The notes: generated by a model from the letters alone, not told the origin. Positions 1 to 12,230 are shown, counted from the stretch's first letter. The stretch is DNA of 64,000 bases from Chrysogorgia sp. JL179-B06 (GCA_035772405.1 JAYKKM010000174.1:327001-391000); one strand, 5' to 3'. Program-made: numbers and translations.

Positions 1-769
1 ATAAATCTGTTGTCTCTGTCTGACTGTCTCTAATACGAACGTCTCATGTACAGTAGATTATTATTAAAGGGACATTAAATGAAAGTTCTTTGTCACCTCA
101 CATGTAAATTTATTTATTATGCTTCGCCAACTCTATAGTTACATAATGAAAGTGGCAGGGTGGCCGCAACAGCATACGCCAATTATTGCGGTCCCAGAAT
201 TAATTAAATTAAAGTAGAAATTAAATAGTTTTAAGAATGTTCCTGTTCAAGAGTTGCTAGTTGTTATATAGACGCAGCAGCGTTGGATACCAATTAGACT
301 GCGAACATAATTGCATTTTGGGCAAATCGTTTTCCATGTTCGCGGATCTTCTGGGTCATTGGTACCATGTGAATCAATATTGACTGTCTAATGAATGTAT
401 TTACTGCCCCATTAAAATGAATAAATGATACATTCATTACACCAAAAGGTGGCTATCCACTACAACTGCATGATACTTTCATGCATTGCACTAAAACATA
501 ATATTTTCCTTTTGCTTTTTAGCTTCGCATGTGAACGAGGTTTGTGAGACAATACTTTCTATGGAACCCCAGCTCTTAACTGTCAAATTCTGAGATTTTC
601 CATGTTGCAATTATCATCATAATACATCACAACAGAAAGAAATATTCCATTGCCAAATTCTTTCGTGAATTTTTCGTAAAAATCTCGCTATTCACCGCGA
701 CACGCGCCAAAATTTATCGGATATTTTTGTGTTTCGTTTTATGCATATTATATACGTTATTTTAGGCAG
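1..769. other. No recognised feature (upstream intron or flank of borealin)
   Basis: AT-rich sequence with no exon I can defend. The first borealin exon seen starts at 770 in mid-codon, so this stretch is probably intron and the N-terminal exons lie outside the window. A short open stretch after the acceptor-like site near 531 was considered and not accepted. Confidence 0.4.
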
Positions 770-3700
770 GTCAATCTGCGACCACAAGTTCTGTGAAAAC
801 AGCAGGGAAACCAGAACGAAAGAGAAAGGTACTTCACTAGCCTGTATGCAGACACTTATTATTGAATATATACGTCTATAACGTGTGCCTTTTCTTGCCG
901 TTGCATTGGGTTTTCAAAGGAAGAGACAAACGCTTATTTTAGGCCTGGTTTACACGTCACAATTGAGATGAATTTAATTCATATAAGACGCAACCATAAG
1001 CGAAAGCACAAGAGTCCTTATTCCACAGTGAAAACAGGTTCGACGCAAGCGCAAGCACTGATTCACAGTGAAAACAGGCTTGACGCAGGCATAAGCGCAA
1101 GCACAAGAGTCCTTATTCCACAGTGAAAACAGGTTCGACGCAAGCACAAGCACATCAATCACAGTGAAAACAGGCTTGACGCAGGCATAAGCGCAAGCAC
1201 AACAGTCCTTATTCCACAGTGAAAACAGGTTCGACACAAGCGCAAGCACTGATTCACAGTGAAAACAGGCTTGACGCAGGCATAAGCGCAAGCACAAGAG
1301 TCCTTATTCCACAGTGAAAACAGACTTGACGCAAGCACAAGCACTGACACAAGTACAAGGATGAAAAAGTTTCCCGCCCCTTGCGCTTGCGTTGTGATCG
1401 TGAAAACCGAACACAACCGCGCAAGCACAACGGAGTTTTGAATATCTAATTATGTATGGCCAAATACTCGTTCTATATACATGTATAGGTCCCTCATATG
1501 TAACCGCGCACTGTCATGCGAATACAAGATGACAGAATCTGCAGAGAGATTGATGAGACTGGTAACGCAACGCAAGATAACACAACATGTGGTTTGTTTT
1601 TACTTGACGCATAGCTGCTGTGCTTGCACTTATGTCGCTCGTGAAAACCAAGGGTTTCCTTCCAATAGAATTTTCCATCAGAAAGTGACAGATGTTTGAT
1701 ATTATTACAGGTGGCCCAATGCGGCCGTCTAGCCTCCTCCGCAGGCAACTCTGTGACTTCTTTTTCCTTATAGTCAAATAGCTTCCAACGCTGTTTTGGC
1801 CATTTTTGGCCGAGAAATGCTCCAGGGAGCCTTATAGCTCGATAAGACTCGGATAAAAGAAGCCACAGAGTTGCCTGCGGAGGAGGCCATGAGGTGTCGA
1901 TATATCATAAACTAGTATTCTTTGAGAAATTCCTCAAAGTAGACGGCGGTTAATTGACGTATCACATGTATGAGCGGCAGGCGGTTTTTCACCGGCTTTT
2001 ATTGGAAACACTGCTCTGCAAGAAGACTACAGTAATTAATGCATTTAATTCGATGCGATGTTACGCGGGCATCGTCTAAAACGAACACGCATTTCATACG
2101 TTGTACCCGACAACGTCTTTTTACATCAGGTTCGGCTTGTGAGAAGTATATACGGCGATTACGGCCCATCTGAACCTGACCTTAGACGAATTTAATTCTA
2201 GACTAATTTAGACGTCGCATATAACCAACCGTCACATCTAATTGATTAAATTAAATTCTCTGAATTAAAGTGAAGATTACGCGACGTATTTGTCAGCTCT
2301 TACTATGCTACCAACATTAATCTAAGTCACATTCAAAGACCCAAACGCGGCCGCTCCCGGCAGTAATTTGAAGTTTGAATGTCTCTCTTTCGCCGGTAAT
2401 TCCTCGACAATGGACACAGACCACATGTCATTGTTGCATCACATCTTTTTTCTCATAATTGACAGAACTGCTTTACAAAAACAAATATTCAAATAACCTA
2501 ACCCTAAAATCATTACCAGAAATTTACGAGAAATTGTCCGCCGCATGAAGACTAATTCATGGTCCTTAAGGGGTGTTTATATGGAGGACGGCAAGCCCTC
2601 TTTACCGAGATCCTGCCTCTCAGTGAAACCACATGTAAAATTTGTTTTCGTTTATATGAGAGGAGGAAGGAGGGCCAGCCCTCCTTGGCGAGATCTCGCT
2701 ATTGTGGAAAATCTGACCTCGAGATTTTCTTAGTTTACAGCGAAATTTTACTTTTTATATGATTTTATTTACTTACTAAAAACACTACACTTTCCACATA
2801 ACAGACTAACCTAGAACAATATAATACTCAACGAAATCTATGTTTACACATTGCTTCGTAATGCCATATGAAATTTCCTGATTCTAGGTTTGTCTGTTAT
2901 GTGGAAAGTGTAGTGTTTTTAGTAACTGTAAATAAAACCTTTTCAAAAGTGAAATTGCGGTGTAAACTAAGAAAATCTCGAGGCCAGATTTTCCACACTA
3001 TTGACTACCCGACAACTCTTTATTTCACAAGTTCTGTTTGTTCATCCGTACTGTAGGTTTTAAATTGAAAACTTGTGCGGGAAAATGGGATTCAGCGGGT
3101 TACGTGGGAAAATACATGTTGTCAACTCGGTAAACAAGTGATCAGCCCTCCTAGAAGGGCTAGCCCTCCTCGAAGGACTAGAATATTCCCATGTAAACGC
3201 GAGGTGAAATCCATACCTTTTACCAAGAGTGGCGTCCCATTTAAAAAAAATAACGTCAAAAATGGCGTCCCATTTTACAAGTGAGTTATACATAGAGCGA
3301 AAATATTAAAATGAAGATTCTGCTTATTGAGTAGCTCGTCTACCGTATACCAGACATCTTAATATACGCAACAATGATTTTCAAATTACCGGTGTGATTA
3401 GATCAGTCAAGCCTACGATCCGCCAAATTGTGTTGAAAACAGCCAACAAATAAAATAGGCTACGCGTCATTGAGTTGTTGTCGGATTTTGTTTCGGATAT
3501 TTTCAAAAGCGCTTGGTGAAATGTTCGAAAGTCGATGGAAGAACCTGTTATCTTATATGTTAAAATTTGGGAGCAATTCTAGAATACCCGTCCACTTTTG
3601 AAACCACATTTAAAAGCAGAAATACAAATCAGGTTGCTCAACGTTTATATTGTGTGTACTTGTTGATAGTTATCAAATTAAACGGGGTTTTAAAATAGAA

Positions 3701-6700
3701 CGAAGCAATTGCATATGATGAACTTTCCGTAATTTGACCCTTTTACTATAAACTGAAAGTGGACGGGTATTCTACAATTTAGCGAAAATTTGAATTTAGG
3801 GTAATACCTGTCTCCTCCGCGGAGGCTTCCAATGCAGTAGAGGGGGGAGTATATATATTTTGCCATATTTTACCATATGTAAATGAACCCTCAAACGGCG
3901 GCCATTTCTAGTAACGAGAGAAATACTAACCCGGCAACACCTACAAAGCTTAATAATTCAATGCTAAATATTCCGTTACCCGAGGAAGGAACTTTCCCTG
4001 GTTCGGATGTTCCCCAAATTTCAACTGGATTACTTCATATCTCTATAATTCTTCTTCTTTGACCAGAACAAAATAACAGAGGAGACTCCGGCTTTTAAGA
4101 AACCAGTTGCCCTCACTACGGTGACCCGTACCAGGTAATATGTTCCGCCCTGCAAGGTTGATCCTATTCTCACTATATCGGCAGTCACATTATCTTTCTT
4201 CATTTCCAGCCGTCGTTTGCAGGCCAAAGCAGGTGCAGTGACCGATAAAATCATGCTGTACACGCCTTTCATTACGCCCAAATTTGACCCAAGGTTAGTC
4301 AAAAGGTTTGCGTCATTTGCCAACACGATTGAGGGTAGACCATTTTCATAAATGTATCAAGTTGAAGTGAAATACTGCCTCTTGTTTGTACTCTTTTTCT
4401 TGTCTTGTACTTTTGTTCTAGCTGTCTTGTATTCTTGTTTTTGTGTTGTACTCTTGTTCTTGTCTTGTACTCTTGTTCTTGTCTTGTACTCTTGTTCTAG
4501 CTGTCTTGTACTCTTGTTGTTGTGTTGTACTCTTGTTCTTGTCTTGTACTCTTGCTCTTGTACTTTGCCTCTTGTCTTGTACTCTTGTTCTTGTGTTGTA
4601 CTCTTGTTCTTGTCTTCTACTCTTGTTCTTGTCTTGTACTCTTGTTCTTGTCTTGTACTCTTGTTCTTGTCTTGTACTCTTGTTCTTGTCTTGTACTCTT
4701 GTTCTTGTCTTGTACTCTTGTTCTTGTCTTGTACTCTTGTTCTTGTCTTGTACTCTTGTTCTTGTCTTCTACTCTTGTTCTTGTCTTGTACTCTTGTACT
4801 CTTGTCTTGTACTCTTGTTCTTGTCTTCTACTCTTGTTCTTGTCTTCTACTCTTGTTCTTGTCTTGTACTCTTGTTCTTGTCTTGTACTCTTGTTCTTGT
4901 CTTGTACTCTTGTTCTTGTCTTGTACTCTTGTTCTTGTCTTGTACTCTTGTTCTTGTCTTGTACTCTTGTTATTGTCTTGTACCCTTGTTCTTGTCTTGT
5001 ACCCTTGTTCTTGTCTTGTACTCTTGCTCTTGTACTTTGCCTCTTGTCTTGTACTCTTGTGTCGCCACAACGAGCAACGAAGTCGCGAGACGACGAACTC
5101 GCGAAGCAAACAGTGGCGGGGAAATACGGCGAAGGGAACGGGAAAAAAATACTGGAAAGCACTTGGGAGAGTCTAGGGCTTAATCACTTGCCGCTATTTT
5201 TTCATCTCCCTTCGAAAGTTAACTCTAATCATTCACGGACTTTATCTTAGGCTTCCAGTAACACCAGCAATCATGAGAGAACCAAAAGCAGGCGAAAGGT
5301 GCGTACCTAATCCCCATACAGCTTGTCATTCGTATTTCATCAATCACATAAAGTATATATATGATATTCTGTGGTTATTTCAAGGGGTTAAAATGTTACC
5401 TAATTCTCTGAAGATGTTGTGATTATAAGAACGAAACATCACAACTTTATTAAATGCTAGGCTTTGATATTCATATTTTAGATTATTGTTTTATAGGATC
5501 GTGTCGATGTGTGGTTCTCCCTTAAATAATCCAGCTGGTCCTAACATTGATAGCGCTCTTCAAGTGTTTATTCCTCTGACAGGCGGCAAGGTAAGTGCCT
5601 AATTAGAGAATGATTATAGCTAATATCAACCGGCGTTTAGTGCCTTATCACGAGATGCTAGCGGATCCTGATCTCGGATCGAGTGCGCGCTCGCATTTTA
5701 AATATGATAAAACGCGAGTTCGAGTGTAACATCTTTTACAACTTTTCCGTATTTTACTTCGTTTTTGAAATATTTCAGTTTGTTTGATATGTAAATTCTC
5801 TGACGTCAGGTGCTGGGTAGAGAATTTTCGCGCATTAAAATATTAGTTTCATCTTCAAGTTTGTTCCACAAATTTACTTGAAAATGTGCGTATAATAAAT
5901 CCTCATGATAATGAACGTTGTAAACTTAGCAATCACTGAGATATAAGACATTTTTTTAATGAGTGAAAATTCTCTACCCTAATAGTAAGGCTCTGTTGTG
6001 ATAAGATAATTTAGAGATTAATTTGAAGACGTTAATGACACAGTGTAATGAAATAGTTTAAATACAACAATATGCTATTCTTCATACACAATTGTTTATG
6101 TTAGTCATATCAGAATTGAGGTGTACTTATTGTAATGTGTGATCAGCAGGGTTTGGCACTTGACCGTCGAATTTTAATTTCTCCTGCTCATCATGACCGA
6201 CAAGTTGCTAAGGTTTATTTGCAGCGTTGTGGCAGTGATGCCTACTCGCAAAGTGATCTTCAGTAGAGCCCGACGCGTTTAGAGTACTGTTAGCCGTCTC
6301 ATATTTATAATTGTTCTATGATAATGAAACAATTTACTCACAACTTTGAATACTTTTTCCTCTTTGACAGACGATGCAGCTTTCTGTCGATGATAAATCG
6401 ACAATAATAAATGGTTTTGACGTGGCTAACGACAACATTGCCTTACAAAACATCAAACTCCTTCAGGTAACACAAAGCTAAATCAACTTTTTTTACCAAC
6501 ATTTAAAATTTATAATAATCTATAGCATTATACAATAGTCTTACAAATGCTCTTACAACAATATATTCTTAATTTTACTTATAAAACTTATTACACTTTC
6601 ATTATAAGATAAAGCCTGCTACATATATTACCACTATGAACAAAAACTACAGTTGACTCTCCCGTAAGCGGACACCCTCGCGAACCTGAAAAAGTGTCCA

Positions 6701-8024
6701 TAAGTGGAGTTGTCCGCTTTCGGGAATAGTTCTCGTGAACGGACACTTGTCGAATATATGAGTTTTGTCCGCCTACAGGAACTTCTACTGGTGACTTTCA
6801 ATGGTACTCACACAAAATGAAACTTAGAATGTCTTAAAATTATTGCTTGTTTTATTTAGTTACTCAAGGCTTAAATAGCCAAAAACGATTTTATCTAAAA
6901 AAAACTTTAACGGAACTAAACGTCTTTACAATAAAGTACAGCACACCAATGTCGATTGATTTAATATCAATTAATGTATACAATTAAGTCATACATTACA
7001 CAAAATATTTATGAATGGACGACTGCTTCATTGGCTTGAGGTGCATGTCCAACAAGATGTCTGATCTTTGCCAGCTGACATTTGAAGTGGTCAAAATCCC
7101 CTGAGCGCGTTTCGAAATCATAAGGGTTTTAGTAATTAGATTATTTTCTGGGGTGTCCACTTACCGGAGTGTAAAAACAAAAGAAAAATCCAAATTATAA
7201 TCACTAAAAGTGTCCACGTCCGCTTATGGGAGTGTCCGGCTACGGGAACGTATAAATACAGAGTTTTACTGAGAGTTCAAACGGGGTTTTGGAAAGGTGT
7301 CCGTATCTGGAGCTGTCCGCTTACGAGAGTGTCCGCTTACGAGAATGTCCGCACAGAGAGAGTCAACTGTATTAATTTTAAAAAAGAAGTCTTAAGTGCT
7401 GACTTAAAACTACTTAAAATATCAATGCTTCTAATTTCCTGTGGTAATGAATTCCACAGTTTTGGTGCGGCAACTGAGAATGTTCTGTCTCCATGAGTCA
7501 CCGTTTTGGGTTTTGGCTCAAGTAGCAGATTTCGGTTAGATGATCTTAAGTACGAGTTGGGTTATACTTAGTCAGTAAATCAGTAATATAAACAGGTGCC
7601 TGGCCATGTAAAGCTTTGAAAGTAACTATCAGTATCTTAAAAACAATCCTTGTTCTCACTCAACCAGTGAAGATTACGATCAAGCACAGGGAGATCTGAT
7701 CTGATTTTTAACCCCTGCAACAAGTCTAGCAAGTGTATTTGGAATTTGCTGTAACTTGCTCAATTCAGCTTCTGGCAAGCCATAAAGGATGCTATTGCAG
7801 CTGTCAAGTCTCGATGTTATAAATGATGCATGAACTTCTCACAGTCCTTTTTACTCAAATATTTCCTGATCTTGCCGGCATTTCTGATCGCCAAAGTGAC
7901 CGATTTACAAATGTTATTTACATGAGTATATTAATGTTAGATTTATAACCTGATGCTTCGTACTATTTTTTTGCAGGAAAAGCTGTGTTTATTGCTGAAA
8001 CTGCCCAAGAACATGGAATTATAA
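770..8024 (+). CDS. CDCA8: Borealin (CDCA8), C-terminal part, six exons
   Basis: Borealin is the chromosomal passenger complex subunit that, with INCENP and survivin, targets Aurora B to centromeres and the midzone. Exons read: 770-828, 4082-4134, 5251-5298, 5497-5590, 6371-6466 and 7977-8024 (TAA). All have GT donors and AG acceptors, and the phases agree. The exon at 770 gives a basic linker ending GKPERKRK. Exon 5251 reads LPVTPAIMREPKAGER, matching the TPxLRxPxxGER block of vertebrate borealin. Exon 5497 continues IVSMCGSPLNN and ends in a PLTGGK segment, matching the conserved GSPL and VPVGGG motifs. The last exons give the dimerisation domain, with a helix like the family's LGNIKKLSNRLAQI (here ALQNIKLLQEKLCLLLK). 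The N-terminal INCENP/survivin-binding helix is outside the window. Exon 4082 has a tandem acceptor; only the second AG keeps frame. Family assignment is by remembered motifs, not a search. Confidence 0.85.
1005..1350. repeat. Tandem repeat, about 90-bp higher-order unit, borealin intron
   Basis: About four copies of a unit containing CACAGTGAAAACAGG, TTGACGCAGGCATAAGCGCA and GAGTCCTTATTCC, with subunits alternating cgacgcaagc and tgacgcaggc. The open frames on the minus strand here come only from the repeat lacking stops. Confidence 0.85.
1732..1887. repeat. Short inverted-repeat element (MITE-like)
   Basis: Arms GCCTCCTCCGCAGGCAACTC and its reverse complement face each other across about 100 bp. 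The same terminal sequence bounds another element at 49040-49113, so this is a dispersed family. Confidence 0.7.
2571..3225 (-). mobile_element. Foldback element, 'GGGTGTTTATATGG' family, copy 1
   Basis: Begins GGGGTGTTTATATGGAGG and contains paired AGGAGGG/CCCTCCT blocks and CGAGATC motifs. Internal inverted segments (2703-2733 against 2967-2997, 2767-2813 against 2886-2935) let much of it fold on itself. Copies 32517-33013 and 50016-50457 share the same order of blocks in the opposite orientation. I see no coding capacity. Confidence 0.7.
4375..5060. repeat. Minisatellite, about 18-bp unit (CTTGTTCTTGTCTTGTACT), borealin intron
   Basis: About 35 near-identical copies lie between borealin exons 4082-4134 and 5251-5298. 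The unit is a multiple of three and lacks stops in several frames on both strands, which produces long low-complexity open frames that are not genes. Confidence 0.95.
5705..5985. repeat. Palindromic element, 'TTTTACAACTTTTCCGTATT' family, borealin intron
   Basis: Shares ACTTTTCCGTATTTTACTTC, TTTGATATGTAAAT, the CTCTGACGTCAGG core and GTGAAAATTCTCTACCC with the elements at 39075-39436 and 39635-40029. It lies between borealin exons 5497-5590 and 6371-6466. One arm is shortened here. Confidence 0.75.
6650..7369. mobile_element. TA-flanked TIR element, pogo/Tigger-like MITE
   Basis: Starts CAGTTGACTCTC and ends GAGAGTCAACTG, an exact 12-bp terminal inverted repeat. TA dinucleotides flank it at 6648-6649 and 7370-7371. 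The body repeats GTCCGCTTACGAGAGTGTCC-like units at both ends. A CAGT terminus with a TA target fits the pogo/Tigger branch of Tc1-mariner. The element is only 720 bp and I see no transposase, so it is non-autonomous. It sits in the last borealin intron. Confidence 0.85.
7372..7935 (-). mobile_element. Non-LTR retrotransposon fragment (reverse transcriptase C-terminus)
   Basis: Read on the minus strand, interrupted frames give recognisable LINE C-terminal blocks in order: IRNAGKIRKYLSKKD, a CNSILYGLP-like block, ALHGQAPVYITDLL-like text, then LRSSNRNLLLEPKPKTVTHG and DRTFSVAAPKLWNSLPQEI. These are the tail of CR1/L2/jockey-type reverse transcriptases. Stops and frameshifts show it is dead. 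It lies in the last borealin intron, directly beside the TIR element. Confidence 0.85.
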
Positions 8025-8429
8025 ATCGTAGCATTATATATTATATACTGTTTATTTTAACTCAAATCAATCCTAGTAATTCTTATGAAATTTCCCTAAA
8101 AAACCGGGTCTTTTTCAGAAGTTACCGTTATAATTCAATGAGTTCCTTTTTTGAAGCACACGCTTCTGATGTCAAACCACTCAGGCTACTTGGCTATAAA
8201 GGTTATCTATCCCAAGATAACGATTAATATGACACATAATTGTTAGTTTGTTGTGTAAATTATATTTTATTAGCTGTAGCGCAAGACTTTATATAATTAT
8301 ATTTTCATTTATTCGCTTTTTGTGATATCCTTGTAATTATTGTAATCTTAAATACATATCGTTTCAGTTTGAAGTTGATTTTTGTCGAGTTGCGTTTTTG
8401 AAGAGGGGGGAGAATGCCGTATACTGTCA

Positions 8430-8435
8430 ATAAAT
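8430..8435 (+). terminator. Candidate polyadenylation signal AATAAA, borealin
   Basis: Canonical AATAAA about 400 bp after the borealin stop. I see no clear closer signal. Placement is inference. Confidence 0.35.
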
Positions 8436-8769
8436 AATATTTCCCAACGCAACCAGGTGATAAATCAGACACAGTTTGACGCTACTCTGGCTTTAAAAAG
8501 TTTTTTGCAACAAACATTCTATCACAAGAAATTTAACCTCTAAAGTCGCCCAAATTGTGTCCGCCATTGCTCAACATTTGTTCCAGACGAGCCCGCGATT
8601 CAACTGCAGAGTAAGTGATTATGACGTCAAAGCCTCAACACGAACATGATCGAGTAATGGCGGCCGTATAATCTCGTATAAAAAGTTAACAGTCTGAAAA
8701 GGCGTCTTTCCATGCTCGCAATTGCTTGAAATTTGGAAAGTTAAGTAAGAACACCATGCCCTTTACAAA

Positions 8770-9125
8770 TAGGTAAATTAAAATTTGGGATACCAAAACC
8801 GGGGTGATCTTCATCAGGGGTGAATGTATATATTCCAACACTCGAAATTTGCCTTTACCATAAATCCTGGAGAACATGTAGTTTGATCGAGTGAAATGCC
8901 AAATATTATTTGTAATATACACAGAATCTTATCCCGGCATTACCACCACTATATATACAGAACTCGTGGCTCAGTGGTCAGAGCACGCACTAGGGTCGCG
9001 GGTTCAATTCCAGCCGAAAGGCCTCTAAGTTGCATTTTTCGCAACTGGTCCCGGTTTGGTCTTAAAATGTATGTATTCCAACACTTGAAATTTTCCTTCA
9101 CCATAAATCCTGAGAACATGTAGCA
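8770..9125 (+). mobile_element. tRNA-derived SINE, family A
   Basis: Contains pol III promoter boxes: A-box-like TGGCTCAGTGG near 8967 and B-box GGTTCAATTCC near 9000. A tRNA-unrelated body follows (AACTGGTCCCGGTTTGGTCT, ending near AACATGTAG). The text before the head (GATCGAGTGAAATGCCAAAT) matches the tail side of another copy, so this is a dimer-like arrangement. A reverse copy lies at 63715-63990 and a fragment at 9685-9760. The tRNA fold is too degraded to be a functional tRNA gene. Confidence 0.8.
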
Positions 9126-11344
9126 TCAAACTATGTATGATGCCGTACTCATGTGTTGTATTTCGATCAACGAACACGAGAAAAGACTCAGGTGACGACA
9201 CTTCAGTTGTCAGTCATTGGTAATTATGGGACCCCCGTAGTCCAGTTATATAGAGAGGTCAATGAATTTTACCATATGGTTAGGACGTTGATTTCTTTGT
9301 GGTTGATTCTATTTGTTGTTGTTTTAATCAACCAATCACAAAACTTGATAATATAGGTAGGTAGGTGGCGACCCGATTTTGACAGTTAATGTAGATATAT
9401 TGCCTCGCGATGTGTGGATTTCATTTGACTCCAATCCTGGGTTGTTCCACCGTACAGTGAGAAAACGTTGATATAGGTCCATATTAAACATGGCGCCTAC
9501 GGATATTAATATCGTTGTTTCGTGTCCGTTTAATTGTGACACAGAACTAACCATTAAACAAACGCTAATGATGTCTTATTGTGCATGACGATACGTGGAG
9601 AAGTCACGTCTCAAGTTATCTACAACAGCTGGTGACGCGTTCGTTCCCCCACCTGGTGATATCAATCTCTCATTTATATTATCTAAGGTGGTGAAGGAAA
9701 ATTTCGAGTGTTGGAATATATACATTTTAAGACCAAACCGGGACCAGTTGCGAAAATGTAACACTTCATTCGTGACTGCCAGGATGAAATGAGGCAATAT
9801 TTGAAGTGGAGATCAGATGCAGACAGACCAACCTAAAGATATATCTCCCTTAGGTTCATCCGTTCATGGACAACATGAAGTTCTTCAGCATCCGTTGGGT
9901 TTCGTGTCCTTTTTGGTATTCTTGTCATGTAATATACTAGTTTAATATTATTGAAGCAGACCCTTTTTTATTGAATTGTGCATTGTACGGATTTTTGCTT
10001 ACGTAATCACACTGCGTGTTCAATTATTTGAATATATAAAATAAATATTATATATTAGAATATATAATAATAAATATAAGAATAATAATAATAACTATGA
10101 AAGCTGTTAAGTTCTCAAAAGAACTGGATATAATACGAAAAGGAGAAATAAGAGAACTTCAATGTGTTGAAAAATACTTAAGTAAGAGTACTTATTTGTA
10201 TATATATTCATGGCCGACGTTTCGGACGATGTGTCCATCAGGTCAAAATCCTCACATCATATAATCGAATTCACACTTTATTATTCACTGGTAAATATTG
10301 CAAAATGCACTTGTCAGTGAATCACACACATTAAGATTATCGTATAAGCGGTAATTCCATGCAGGTGTATACTAGATGGACATGAAATTTTCGAACCTGT
10401 ATTGGACGGTCTGTTTTAAGGATGACCGGCTTAATACAGGGTTTTTCGCTGTTGTCATAATTTCCCTACATTGCGTGACAATGTTTGTTAATAATGAAAA
10501 ACATCGACCAATAACGAGTGACCTTGGATACAGCCACGCGATGGGAAACAAATCGATCACGCGATTCAAAAATATTATAATGATACTGAATGTCTGAAAA
10601 GAATTACTTCTACACGGAATTTTTGGATTTTAAAAGTATACGCGATCAGTGCAGGATATGTAATTAATGAGTTCATTATTACAGGATTAGTGGAGACGGT
10701 AAAATAACCGGAGTAATATTTTGAACACATGTTTACTGGATTGCAATTTTCATATTACATGTCCGTCAGACGATTATTGAACAAGAGAATGACAGTAAAA
10801 TTAGCTATAGTCTTTATATAATACCAAGATTTTCACTCGGTATTTTTCAAAAAGTCTAACTAACTTAGTTGCGTGACTTGCGGTTGAGACTTACTGGTAT
10901 TTATCTTGTTAACAATAAAGGTATAATTTGCCCGACCCTGACTCGCCTTTGATACACAATACCATATGCGCGTCGACTGAAATACCAATTCTTCCAGATG
11001 ATTGCATATGACATCAACAGCCTGTCACATCCGTTCAGGATCGAAGTAAGCATTTTGTTTTTTCCCTTAGTCGACGAGTTTCACTTAGTGCATTTGATAA
11101 TTAGCGGAAACTAGGAATAGCGATAAGAAGCGAGGTTTTAACCTTTGCGACCTCCATGTACGGTTGTGAACCACGGAGAGATGAGTTGTTTAATGATACG
11201 TTGCGAGCGATAACAGTTGGAAAGATTTCGGGTGACGTGCAGTTGAAATTCCGGGTATAGAGAAAAGGCCGAGAGAAGGGAGTCAGTGAAAATAATCAAC
11301 ACCAATTATATTGTCTCTGAAAAGGAATTACAAAAACTACAACT
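9126..11344. other. Intergenic, borealin to DIO-A; repeat fragments only
   Basis: Holds a truncated minus-strand SINE A body (9685-9760) and a piece at about 10090-10245 shared with 45399-45500 (AGAGAACTTCAATGTGTTGA, then CGACGTTTCGGACGATGTGT). No convincing exon was seen. The last 200 bp should include the DIO-A promoter and 5' UTR, but I can point to no specific site. Confidence 0.5.
9685..9760 (-). mobile_element. SINE family A, truncated body
   Basis: Reverse copy of the SINE A body (GACCAAACCGGGACCAGTTG, TTTCGAGTGTTGGAATA) without the tRNA-like head. Confidence 0.75.
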
Positions 11345-12230
11345 ATGTTCGATAATCTCGTCCGGGCATTCGCTGTCGTTGTCATCTTTGTGAAAGTTAG
11401 CCTTGTTTTTGTGATTGGGAAAATTCTGGTTCGACTATCGTGCGCGAGAAAAATCCTCATAAAGGTCATGCACAAAACAGCAAGTGTCCCCTTGCCAGAG
11501 GAACTGTATTGGGAGTCTCTGTTCACTTGGCCCATGATAAAGTCACTTTGGTGGCAAGGCATATTGGATATCAGGAAGACTGCCTTACGAGGCAAACCAA
11601 CACCTAACCCCCTCTTGGTGGATCCAAACACTGGAGAAGAGGTGGAACTATTGAAGACACTAAGTTCGCAAAAACTACAAGTGTTGGCTTTTGGGAGCTA
11701 TTCTTGTCCCGTGTTTCGAATGAAAATGAACCAACTGAAGTCGATCGCTGAAGAGTTCCACAATCTCGCTGAATTCTCCGTCATCTACATAGACGAAGCG
11801 CACCCGGCTGATGGCTGGGCTTTCAAAGTAAGATCTCACTTGTTTAAAATCATAAATATTGAAATAGTTACACCGCGATTAGTAACATATAGGCTTGCTG
11901 GTATCAAGTATACACTCCAAGTGAAATTAACCCCGATTTTTTTCTAATCTTTCCTCCCTCAAGGACGATGTTCCAATCTTTAAACATTGCAGTGTGGAAG
12001 AACGCTTAACAGCGGCACAAAGACTTAGCGCTTTCGCAGACACAGAAACGTCAGTGATACGCGTGTTCGTAGACTCGATGAAAAACGAAGCAAGCACAAT
12101 GTTTGGAGTGAATGCCATTCGTCTCTACGCCATTCAAAACGAGACGGTGGTCTACGAGGGAGGTATTGGTCCTACTTACTACAAATTGGAAGAAGTAAAA
12201 CAAGTCATTGTTAACTCTTGTATACCTTAA
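11345..12230 (+). CDS. DIO: Deiodinase-like protein A (DIO-A), cysteine form
   Basis: Iodothyronine deiodinases remove iodine reductively from thyroid hormones, using a membrane-anchored thioredoxin fold. Exons 11345-11827 and 11964-12230 (GT/AG, phase 0) encode 249 residues, normal for the family. Residues about 5-30 are a hydrophobic N-terminal anchor, followed by the LFTWPM block at 60-64. The catalytic block reads LAFGSYSCPVF, with Cys121 where vertebrate enzymes have selenocysteine. FSVIYIDEAHPADGWAFK carries the conserved Glu and His (EAH at 151-153). The second exon begins DDVPIFKHCSVEERLTAAQR and keeps the GGIGP motif near the C-terminus. The usual FGSCT cysteine two residues before the catalytic site is Tyr here. 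It converges with DIO-B. The start is the first Met and puts the anchor at the extreme N-terminus. Catalysis on iodothyronines is inferred and uncertain for a Cys form. Confidence 0.92.

Noticed and set aside
531..547. A 17-bp acceptor-to-donor stretch in phase with the exon at 770
   Set aside because: Too short to support as a microexon without transcript data.
974..1428. Cys-rich minus-strand frames with repeating VKPVFTV text
   Set aside because: Tandem repeat, no start context or family match; it could be mistaken for a small secreted Cys-rich protein.
4352..5250. Three long overlapping plus-strand frames and two minus-strand frames (Cys-Leu-Val and Thr-Arg-Gln-Glu repeats)
   Set aside because: They are translations of an 18-bp minisatellite inside a borealin intron, open in several frames at once.
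8960..9020. Possible tRNA gene (A and B boxes present)
   Set aside because: No complete cloverleaf; the sequence continues into a repeated SINE body found elsewhere.
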